A stretch of DNA of 8,633 bases from Ignavibacteriota bacterium (GTDB lineage: Bacteria; Bacteroidota; Ignavibacteria; Tepidaquicellales; Tepidaquicellaceae). Positions 1 to 5,480 of this stretch are shown one piece after another. The number at the start of each line of letters is the position of its first letter. Position 1 is the stretch's first letter. The DNA is taken from positions 7,578 through 16,210 of the forward strand of contig PNBM01000230.1 in assembly GCA_003135995.1 (NCBI GenBank), given 5' to 3'. A program made the position numbers and the translations under genes. Below the pieces are notes generated by a model, which worked only from the letters and a program-made list of their open reading frames with translations, ran no database searches and was not told the origin of the DNA.

Positions 1-190
1 AAGTTATTCTTAAATTGAAATTACCGACTTTCCAGACCTGGCCTGCAGGGACAGTTGCTTTAACCATATAAGATAATATACCTGAAGATATTGTCCCGTA
101 CGGGTTTATTGTGAAATTTACCTTTGGCTGGGCTGCAGAGATGTTAACAAGAAGAACAAGTAAAAAAAATAGTTCAAATATTTTTTTCAT
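1..190 (-). CDS. Secreted protein of unknown function, N-terminal part only (runs off the left edge)
   Basis: An open frame of 63 codons starts with ATG at 190 and is cut by the window edge, so the 3' end is missing. Residues 1-20 form a typical Sec signal peptide: Lys-Lys after the Met, then a hydrophobic run rich in Leu, Phe and Val, ending ISAA before a Gln-Pro. The visible mature part (about 43 residues, including VNFTINPYG and VPAGQVWKVGNFNLRI) looks like the start of a beta-sandwich of an exported protein, but I do not recognise a family. The start lies 7 nt beyond the hldD stop codon on the same strand, so co-transcription with hldD is likely. The spacer is only A and T, with no Shine-Dalgarno sequence, as is usual in Bacteroidota relatives. 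A type IX cargo protein is possible, but the C-terminus that would show it is outside the window. Confidence 0.7.
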   Translation of the reverse strand, partial: MKKIFELFFLLVLLVNISAAQPKVNFTINPYGTISSGILSYMVKATVPAGQVWKVGNFNLRIT

Positions 191-197
191 TTTATTA

Positions 198-1175
198 TTA
201 TTTTAAATACGGATTTTCTTTATTAAGATAATTTGCTACATAGTCAGTTACGGCTTCATTGATAGTTGATAACTTTTCTTTATAACCTGCTTTATAAATT
301 TTCCCGATATCTGCCCGTGTAAAATTTTGATATTTATTTTTCAAAATTTCAGGCATATCGAAATACTCTATATTTTCTTTCAGATTAAGTGCTTTAAAAA
401 TTGGTTTTACAAAACTGTTAAATGAATTTGCTTCTCCCGTACCAATATTGTAAATCCCGTTCACATTTTTATTCTCACCGAAAAATAAAGTCATTGCGAC
501 TGTATCCTTAACATAAATAAAATCTCTTTTTTGTTCACCATCACCAAATTCTTTTGAAGAAGATTTAAACAAACGGGCTTTACCGGTTTCTTTTATCTGA
601 TGGAAACACTTATTCACAACACTTTTCATATCATTTTTATGATACTCATTCGGACCATAGACATTAAAATATTTCAGACCGACAACTTTATCGAGCAAAC
701 TATTATGTTTTACCCACAGGTCAAATAAATGTTTAGAATAGCCATACGGATTCAAAGGTCTTAACGATTCCAGATTATTTTCATCATCCGAATACCCGTT
801 ACTTCCGTCGCCGTAAGTTGCTGCAGACGATGCATATATGAATCTTACGTCATTTTCCAATGCATTCTGGCATAAAAATTTAGAGTATTCGAAATTATTA
901 TGTAGTAAAAATTTCATGTCGAGCTGAGTGGTAGAACTGCAGGCGCCTAAATGATAAATTTTTTCAATCTTATAATTTTTCAAGAAACCATTCGCGACCA
1001 TATTTCCAAAATCATCTTTATCGAACACATCCTGATAGTTAAGAGAAACAAGATTTTTATATTTATCATTTTCGCCAAAATGGTCAACGATAATTATATC
1101 ATTTATCCCGAGTTTATTAAGCTTCCATACAATACAGCTTCCAATAAAGCCAGAACCTCCTGTAACAATAATCAT
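198..1175 (-). CDS. hldD: ADP-L-glycero-D-manno-heptose 6-epimerase
   Basis: The 325-residue product is an extended short-chain dehydrogenase/reductase of the HldD (RfaD) type. This family epimerises ADP-D-glycero- to ADP-L-glycero-beta-D-manno-heptose in the cytoplasm, the last step in making the heptose donor for the LPS inner core. Visible features are the NADP-binding TGGSGFIG loop (residues 5-12), an acidic residue after strand 2 (D31), the ASSAATYG strand (115-122) with the catalytic-type Ser, and the YxxxK pair Y144/K148 in NPYGYSK. The HldD-specific NVYGPNEYHKNDM segment (171-183) follows, where K180 matches the second catalytic Lys of the E. coli enzyme (K178). EQKRDFIYVKD (214-224) is the conserved substrate-side motif. 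E. coli HldD has 310 residues, so the length is normal. The ATG at 1175 is followed directly by the Rossmann strand MIIVTGG, which fixes the start. It is probably the first gene of an operon with the secreted-protein gene downstream. Other sugar epimerases are unlikely because of the YHK segment. Confidence 0.94.
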   Translation of the reverse strand: MIIVTGGSGFIGSCIVWKLNKLGINDIIIVDHFGENDKYKNLVSLNYQDVFDKDDFGNMVANGFLKNYKIEKIYHLGACSSTTQLDMKFLLHNNFEYSKFLCQNALENDVRFIYASSAATYGDGSNGYSDDENNLESLRPLNPYGYSKHLFDLWVKHNSLLDKVVGLKYFNVYGPNEYHKNDMKSVVNKCFHQIKETGKARLFKSSSKEFGDGEQKRDFIYVKDTVAMTLFFGENKNVNGIYNIGTGEANSFNSFVKPIFKALNLKENIEYFDMPEILKNKYQNFTRADIGKIYKAGYKEKLSTINEAVTDYVANYLNKENPYLK

Positions 1176-1191
1176 AATTAAGTTTGTAAAG

Positions 1192-1221
1192 TTTATAAAG
1201 TTTACTCAAGTTGACTGTCAA
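1192..1221 (-). promoter_or_regulatory. Candidate sigma-70-type promoter for hldD
   Basis: On the minus strand there is a perfect TTGACA (1221-1216), a 17-nt spacer and TTATAA (1198-1193), or an 18-nt spacer to TATAAA (1197-1192). This would start transcription about 10 nt before the hldD ATG, which leaves a very short leader. The region is AT-rich and overlaps degenerate repeats, so a chance match is possible. Bacteroidota often use a different TTTG/TAnnTTTG promoter, which I do not see here. Confidence 0.3.
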
Positions 1222-1248
1222 TAATCTAAATTATTGTTTTGACAACTT
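1208..1248. repeat. Interrupted inverted repeat upstream of hldD
   Basis: AAGTTG (1208-1213) pairs with CAACTT (1243-1248), and CAATAAT (1219-1225) pairs with ATTATTG (1230-1236) around a CTAA loop. A 5-nt and a 6-nt internal loop separate the two stems, giving 13 base pairs in all. The right arm read on the minus strand is AAGTTGTCAA, one base shorter than the AAGTTTGTCAA of the nearby tandem array. The element overlaps the candidate -35 box of hldD. It could be an operator or just an inverted copy of the local repeat. Confidence 0.5.
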
Positions 1249-1333
1249 AAATCGTGTAAAATTAATCTTGTTTATAAAAATTTATTTATAGTGTAAATAT
1301 TTATTTTTTATTTAATTTTCAACCTCTCCCCAT

Positions 1334-1354
1334 CCCTCTCCTACGAGGAGAGGG
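1334..1354. repeat. GC-rich perfect palindrome (9-bp stem, 3-nt loop)
   Basis: CCCTCTCCT (1334-1342), loop ACG, AGGAGAGGG (1346-1354) form a perfect 9-bp hairpin. A second CCTCTCCC lies just upstream at 1323-1330, and three more G follow the right arm. The base composition is very unlike the AT-rich surroundings, which suggests a dispersed REP-like element that moved in. There is no U-tract on either strand, so it is not an ordinary intrinsic terminator. Confidence 0.75.
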
Positions 1355-1395
1355 GGGCAATTAAGTTAAGTTTAGTATATAAAGTTAAAAAAAGG

Positions 1396-1521
1396 GCGTG
1401 AAAGGTGAAAGGCGAAAATAAGTTTGTCAAGTTTATCAAGTTTGTCAAGTTATAAAGTTAAATGAGCGTGAAAAGTGAAAGGCGAAAATAAGTTTGTCAA
1501 GTTTGTCAAGTTTGTCAAGTT
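1396..1521. repeat. Two copies of a 56-bp direct repeat offset by 70 bp
   Basis: Positions 1396-1451 and 1466-1521 match with two mismatches (G/A at 1404/1474 and A/G at 1435/1505). Each copy begins GCGTGAAA, contains three heptamers of the form GTGAAAG/GCGAAAA, then enters GTTTGTCAA 9-mers. The left copy has three 9-mers (1422-1448, the middle one GTTTATCAA) and then TATAAAGTTAAA, which also occurs before the left copy at 1378-1389. The right copy runs on into eight 9-mers. This looks like segmental duplication followed by expansion of the 9-mer in one copy. Confidence 0.85.
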
Positions 1522-1563
1522 TGTCAAGTTTGTCAAGTTTGTCAAGTTTGTCAAGTTTGTCAA
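1492..1563. repeat. Perfect 9-bp tandem repeat, 8 copies of GTTTGTCAA
   Basis: Eight consecutive identical GTTTGTCAA units fill 72 bp with no mismatch, followed by GAAGAGC. Perfect identity argues for recent slippage, so copy number probably varies between strains. The unit length is a multiple of three (Lys-Phe-Val in one plus frame), but no gene with a start runs through it. It lies 48 bp beyond the Nudix stop codon and about 315 bp upstream of the hldD start. Confidence 0.95.
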
Positions 1564-1610
1564 GAAGAGCAAAGATATTTAAGTGCAAAGAAATTTATAA
1601 AGTTATAAAT

Positions 1611-2072
1611 TTAAAAGAGCTTGTAAAGTGTTTTAAATAAGTTTTTATCCGCAAGAATTTTCTGAATATCAGTCAGGATTTTTTTCTGATTCAGCCAATA
1701 AATTTTTTTAAATGCGGTTGGATAATCAAGCCATACAAATTCCGAATGTTCAGGAGAAATTATTACTTTCGAACTCTTAACTTCAGCAAGGAATAAAGTT
1801 ATAAGATTAATAGTGTCATTTTGAGGTGCATAAAACTGAGTGATATCCGGAAGGGTAAACAAATGAACCGGACTCAAACCTGTTTCCTCTTTCAATTCCC
1901 TTTTTGCGGTTTCAAATGCCTTTTCTTTTTTTTCAATTTTACCCGTTACTATTTGCCAGATTCCGGGATAAGGCTTTTTATCGGGACTCCGTTTTAAAAG
2001 GAGATATTTTATTCCATCTGAAAATTTTTTATATATGTAGCATTCGATATATTTTGAAATTATTTTTGACAA
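1611..2072 (-). CDS. Nudix hydrolase, resembling dihydroneopterin-triphosphate pyrophosphatase (NudB-like)
   Basis: The 153-residue protein carries an exact Nudix box, GX5EX7REUXEEXGU, at residues 44-66: G44, E50, R58-E59, E62-E63 and G65. E59, E62 and E63 are expected to bind the catalytic divalent metal. Nudix enzymes cleave a nucleoside or other compound at a diphosphate linkage in the cytoplasm. WQIVTGKIE just before and into the box, and EHSEFVWLDYPTA (108-120) near the C-terminus, resemble the WQSVTG and EH...W segments of NudB-type enzymes that act in folate synthesis. That substrate assignment is inference, and MutT or dATP pyrophosphatase activity is not excluded. The start is TTG at 2072: there is an in-frame TAA three codons upstream and no ATG codon anywhere in the frame, and the first beta strand (YIECYIY) begins at residue 8. 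The gene stands alone between two repeat-rich gaps, on the same strand as polA and hldD. Confidence 0.9.
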   Translation of the reverse strand: MSKIISKYIECYIYKKFSDGIKYLLLKRSPDKKPYPGIWQIVTGKIEKKEKAFETAKRELKEETGLSPVHLFTLPDITQFYAPQNDTINLITLFLAEVKSSKVIISPEHSEFVWLDYPTAFKKIYWLNQKKILTDIQKILADKNLFKTLYKLF

Positions 2073-2110
2073 ATTGATTTAAATAATTTTATTAATAAAA
2101 ATTCTATCCT

Positions 2111-2284
2111 ACAATAATTTCATCCCTTCGGGATTTGATTAGTGGTAATAATTCCTTTCTACAATATTATCACCCCTTCGGGTTATTGCATTATCGGTAT
2201 TCCTTTTTACAATAATTTCATCCCTTCGGGATTTGATTAGTGGTAATAATACCATTCTACAATAATTTCATCCCTTCGGGATTT
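2111..2284. repeat. Tandem array of an approximately 50-bp hairpin-bearing repeat (3 full and 1 truncated unit)
   Basis: Units begin ACAATAATTTCA and lie at 2111-2160 (50 bp), 2161-2208 (48 bp), 2209-2258 (50 bp) and 2259-2284 (first 26 bp only). Units 1 and 3 differ at two positions. Unit 2 is clearly diverged. Each unit centres on a small hairpin: ATCCC-TTC-GGGAT in units 1, 3 and 4. In unit 2 the sequence has changed but ACCC-CTTC-GGGT can still form. The array lies between the polA stop and the Nudix start. It is not a CRISPR, because the segments between the palindromes are themselves conserved. Confidence 0.9.
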
Positions 2285-2293
2285 AAATGCTTT

Positions 2294-2321
2294 TATTTTT
2301 TATTTTTTATTTTTTATTTTT
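2294..2321. repeat. 7-bp tandem repeat TATTTTT, 4 perfect copies
   Basis: Four perfect TATTTTT units end 4 bp from the polA stop codon. On the polA transcript they read as an A-rich stretch (AAAAATA units), so they do not form a terminator U-tract. Low-complexity slippage is the simplest origin. Confidence 0.85.
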
Positions 2322-2325
2322 TAAA

Positions 2326-5250
2326 TCAGTGTGCTTCGAACCAACTATCACCTGTTCCTATTTCAACTTCGATAGGCACATTCAATTTTATGGCATTTTT
2401 CATATTGTGCAGAACAATTTTTTTTACTTCTTCAAGTTCGGATTTTTTAACTTCGAATACAAGTTCATCATGAACCTGCAGAAGCATTTTGGATTTAATT
2501 TTATTTTTTCTAAAATCATTAAAAATATCTATCATAGCAATTTTTATCATATCAGCTGCTGTTCCCTGTATAGGCATATTAATAGCTGCCCTTTCGTCTT
2601 CTGCTCTTGCGGCGGGATTTTGATTATTAATCTGCTGAAGATATCTTCTCCTGCCCTTTAAAGTTTGCACATATCCGTTCTGTCTTGCGAATTTTTTAGT
2701 ACGTTCCATATATTCTTTTACTCTCGGAAATTCTTTAAAATATCTGTCAATAATTTCTTTTGCTTCTGTATTTTTTATTTCAAGCCTGTTTGCAAGACCA
2801 AAAGCTCCGATTCCATATATTATTCCAAAATTTACTTCCTTTGCTTTGCGCCGCATTGCCGGAGTCACATCCTTTTTTGATTCCAGAGCAAATGCTCTCA
2901 TCGCTGTTTCGGTATGTATATCCCTGTTCTTTTTAAAAGCATTTATGAAATTCTCATCTTCGGAATAATGTGCCATTATACGCAACTCAATTTGAGAATA
3001 ATCTGCAGAAAGAATCAGGTAGTCATCGTTTTTCGGAACGAAAGCTTTTCTTATTTCTTTTCCAATTTCTGTTTTAACCGGAATATTTTGAAGATTTGGA
3101 TTGACACTCGATAATCTTCCGGTTGCTGCTATATTCTGAACGTATGATGTATGTATCCTTCCTGTTTTATCTATTGATTTCGAAAGACCTTCAATATAAG
3201 TAGATTTTAGTTTTGTCAGAATTCTATAATCCACCAGAGCTTCAGCAATCGGGTGACTTGTTTTCAAATCTTCAAGAACCGATACATCGGTTGATAAACC
3301 GGTTTTAGTTCTTTTTGTTGGAACTAAATTTAATTTTGTAAATAAAATTTCAGATAGTTGTTTAGTAGAATTGATATTAAATTTTTCCCCGGCAAGTTTA
3401 TATATAGTATTTTCATATTCGGATGCAAGTCTAACAATTTCCTTATCAATGACATTCAAAATTTTCAAATCAACTTTAATACCTTCGAATTCCATTTCAG
3501 CAAGTACTTTTACAAGCGGAAACTCGATTTCAGTGCACAGTTTATAAAGACTGAGTTTCTGCAATTCATATTTTATCCTATGAAAAAGCTGAAGTGTAAC
3601 GTCAGCGTCCTCTGCCGCATATTCCGTGATTATTTTAATATCAACATCCCTCATAGAAAGCTGGTCTTTTCCTTTACCAATTAATTCTTCAATTTTAATA
3701 GGTCTGTAGTTTAAATATTTTTCAGATAAAACATCCATTTTATGTACGCCTTCAGGGTTTAAGACATATCCACCTAACATAGAATCGAAATAAATGTTTT
3801 CCATTTCTATGCCCTGACTGCGCATTATAAGATAATCAAATTTAATGTTTTGTCCGACTTTCCTGATTTTTTTATTTTCAAGAACGGGCTTCAAATGTTC
3901 TATAGCAAAATTTATTTCAACACCGATTTTTTCTTTCCCTGAATCATTAGTTTTTTGAAATAAATCAGAATTTTTTTCTTCATTAAATTCATTTCCGAAA
4001 ATTGGCACATAAAACGCTTCTTTTTCCTGGTAAGAAAAAGACATTCCGACAAGATTTGCGGTTGTAAAATCAAGGCTCGTGGTTTCCGTATCAAACGAAA
4101 TAAGCTCCTCCGAAGATAATTTTTTTATTAGTCTTAAATATTCATCATGATTTTTAATTGTATAATATTTATGAATTACATCTGAGGCACTTGTAATTTT
4201 CACTTCATTTTCCGGTATATCTACTTTAATATTATCAATTTTGCCTCCGGTAATAGTAATCTTAACATCATGAATATCTTTTTTCTTTTTATCTGAATCG
4301 GATTCTACAGGTACAAATTCCTCTTCCGGATCTTTAACGGAAGAAAGAGTTTCTTCTTTTTTCTTTGTTCCGGAAAACTTTTTCGCTAAAGATTTAAACT
4401 CGAGTTCAGTGAAAAGTTTTACAAGTTCTTCACGATTTTCTTCTTTCCTGTTTAGCTGGTGAAAATTTGTATGGAGAGGAGCATTAGTTGCAATTGTGAC
4501 AAGTCTCTTTGCAAGATAAGCGTCGTTTTTATAAGTTATTAAATTTTCCTTTAGTTTAGCTTTCGTAATTTTATTTATATTTGCATAAATATTATCTATT
4601 GAACCATATTCCTGTATTAAGGCTATTGCGGTTTTTTCACCAACACCTTTAACGCCGGGAATATTGTCGGAACTATCACCCATCAATGCGAGAACTTCAA
4701 TTACTTTGTCAGGAGTAACGCCGAACTTTTTAAAAACACCGCTTTTATCTATAATTTCATTCTCTCCCTGATTAAATCCGTATGCATTTTTGGTAGGTTT
4801 AAACATAAAAGTTAAATCGGATACAAGTTGCATATAATCTTTATCAGGAGTAACCATAAAACTCGTAACTTTTTCTTTTTCCGCTTGCTTAATGAGAGTT
4901 CCGATAATGTCATCGGCTTCAAAGCCTTCAAGTTCTATAGATGGAATATTCAGTGCTCGAACCACCTCTTTAACTTTATCAATCTGCCAGGGCATATCTG
5001 TCGGAATTTCAGCTCTTTGGGCTTTATATTGAGGGAATTCCTTGTGTCTGAATGTAGGTTTTTCAGTATCAAAGCAAACGGCTATGTGATCGGGCTTTTC
5101 GTCTTCAATAATTTTCAAAACAGAATTTACAAATCCAAAAACTGCCGAAGTATTTCTGCCTTTTGAATTAATTAATGGATGCGATATCAATGCAAAATAT
5201 GCACGATAAATCATAGCCATTGCGTCTATCAAAACTAATTTTTCGCTCAT
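2326..5250 (-). CDS. polA: DNA polymerase I with 5'-3' exonuclease, 3'-5' proofreading and polymerase domains
   Basis: The 974-residue protein is a complete family A polymerase, for Okazaki fragment processing and repair synthesis. Residues 1 to about 290 are the 5' nuclease: LIDAMAMIYRAYFA at the N-terminus, FEADDIIGT (110-118), TPDKDYMQL (134-142) and MGDSSDNIPGVKGVGEKTA (190-208), which holds the metal-binding Asp cluster and the helix-hairpin-helix. Residues about 365-560 are the 3'-5' exonuclease with all three motifs intact: FDTET (D387, E389), NIKFD (N468, D472) and YAAED (Y544, D548). Proofreading should therefore be active, unlike in Taq polymerase. The polymerase domain has motif A DYSQIELR (D750, E755), motif B RRKAKEVNFGIIYG (R800, K804, F808, Y812) and motif C VHDE (H927, D928, E929). 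Each lies exactly 46 residues beyond its E. coli counterpart. Phe at 808 rather than Tyr predicts discrimination against dideoxynucleotides. The extra length is mainly a charged linker at about 293-360 and an insert at about 418-445. The ATG at 5250 fits the family's N-terminus. Confidence 0.98.
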   Translation of the reverse strand: MSEKLVLIDAMAMIYRAYFALISHPLINSKGRNTSAVFGFVNSVLKIIEDEKPDHIAVCFDTEKPTFRHKEFPQYKAQRAEIPTDMPWQIDKVKEVVRALNIPSIELEGFEADDIIGTLIKQAEKEKVTSFMVTPDKDYMQLVSDLTFMFKPTKNAYGFNQGENEIIDKSGVFKKFGVTPDKVIEVLALMGDSSDNIPGVKGVGEKTAIALIQEYGSIDNIYANINKITKAKLKENLITYKNDAYLAKRLVTIATNAPLHTNFHQLNRKEENREELVKLFTELEFKSLAKKFSGTKKKEETLSSVKDPEEEFVPVESDSDKKKKDIHDVKITITGGKIDNIKVDIPENEVKITSASDVIHKYYTIKNHDEYLRLIKKLSSEELISFDTETTSLDFTTANLVGMSFSYQEKEAFYVPIFGNEFNEEKNSDLFQKTNDSGKEKIGVEINFAIEHLKPVLENKKIRKVGQNIKFDYLIMRSQGIEMENIYFDSMLGGYVLNPEGVHKMDVLSEKYLNYRPIKIEELIGKGKDQLSMRDVDIKIITEYAAEDADVTLQLFHRIKYELQKLSLYKLCTEIEFPLVKVLAEMEFEGIKVDLKILNVIDKEIVRLASEYENTIYKLAGEKFNINSTKQLSEILFTKLNLVPTKRTKTGLSTDVSVLEDLKTSHPIAEALVDYRILTKLKSTYIEGLSKSIDKTGRIHTSYVQNIAATGRLSSVNPNLQNIPVKTEIGKEIRKAFVPKNDDYLILSADYSQIELRIMAHYSEDENFINAFKKNRDIHTETAMRAFALESKKDVTPAMRRKAKEVNFGIIYGIGAFGLANRLEIKNTEAKEIIDRYFKEFPRVKEYMERTKKFARQNGYVQTLKGRRRYLQQINNQNPAARAEDERAAINMPIQGTAADMIKIAMIDIFNDFRKNKIKSKMLLQVHDELVFEVKKSELEEVKKIVLHNMKNAIKLNVPIEVEIGTGDSWFEAH

Positions 5251-5480
5251 ACGGGGTGTATTATATTTAATTATAATTTAAACATAAATTTTTAGAAATT
5301 CAGTATATTGCATATTCAAGTAGCAATTATATTGATTTTAAGATATAAACAATTACTTTCATTAAAATATTCACAAAATAATAATTAGAATTAATAATAT
5401 TAAATTATTGTTAATTAAACTAAATGAATTTTAATAATGTCTAAACCAATACTTTAGTTAGAAATTTTACAGAAAATCCC
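5251..5480. promoter_or_regulatory. Divergent promoter region between polA and the arylsulfotransferase-like gene
   Basis: This 230-bp, extremely AT-rich gap separates two divergent starts, so it should hold both promoters. For polA (minus strand) TATAAT occurs at 5275-5270 with a poor -35 (TTTCTA, 5298-5293) 17 nt upstream. For the plus-strand gene TTGTTA (5408-5413) lies 18 nt from TAATAA (5432-5437). Both are weak guesses in a sequence where such matches arise by chance. I see no Shine-Dalgarno sequence before either start, and no clear operator. Confidence 0.3.

Larger units (their letters stand above)
1176..1610. other. Repeat-rich intergenic region between hldD and the Nudix gene
   Basis: These 435 bp hold no credible gene. 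From left to right they contain degenerate 9-mers (GTTTGTAAA, GTTTATAAA, GTTTACTCAA at 1182-1209) next to the hldD start, an interrupted inverted repeat, an AT-rich stretch, a GC-rich palindrome and two related repeat blocks ending in a perfect 9-bp tandem array. Much of the interval can be read as decayed copies of the same AAGTTTGTC-like unit. The hldD promoter must lie here unless the Nudix transcript reads through. Confidence 0.8.

Noticed and set aside
951..1181. Plus-strand open frame opposite the hldD start
   Set aside because: It has low-complexity hydrophobic and Asn-rich content, lies antisense to the conserved Rossmann region of hldD, and has no supporting motif.
1334..1354. Intrinsic terminator
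   Set aside because: Neither side of the hairpin has a run of T in the reading direction, and it lies more than 250 bp past the nearest upstream stop codon on the transcribed strand.
1492..1563. Coding repeat (Lys-Phe-Val or Leu-Asp-Lys repeats)
   Set aside because: The unit keeps frame, but no start codon and adequate open frame run through the array on either strand.
2111..2284. CRISPR-like array with regular spacing of about 50 bp
   Set aside because: The stretches between the palindromes are nearly identical in units 1 and 3, so there are no unique spacers. The last unit is cut short and there are no cas genes nearby.
2240..3684. Plus-strand open frames opposite the polA 3' half
   Set aside because: They are Phe/Ile/Cys-rich, have no recognisable motif and mirror the codons of the intact polA gene or the adjacent repeats.
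3912..4094. Minus-strand frame of 60 residues inside polA
   Set aside because: It lies in another frame within the intact polA coding region and has a Lys-rich composition typical of a shadow frame.
4828..5166. Plus-strand open frame opposite the polA 5' end
   Set aside because: It lies antisense to the conserved 5' nuclease motifs and shows no domain or signal of its own.
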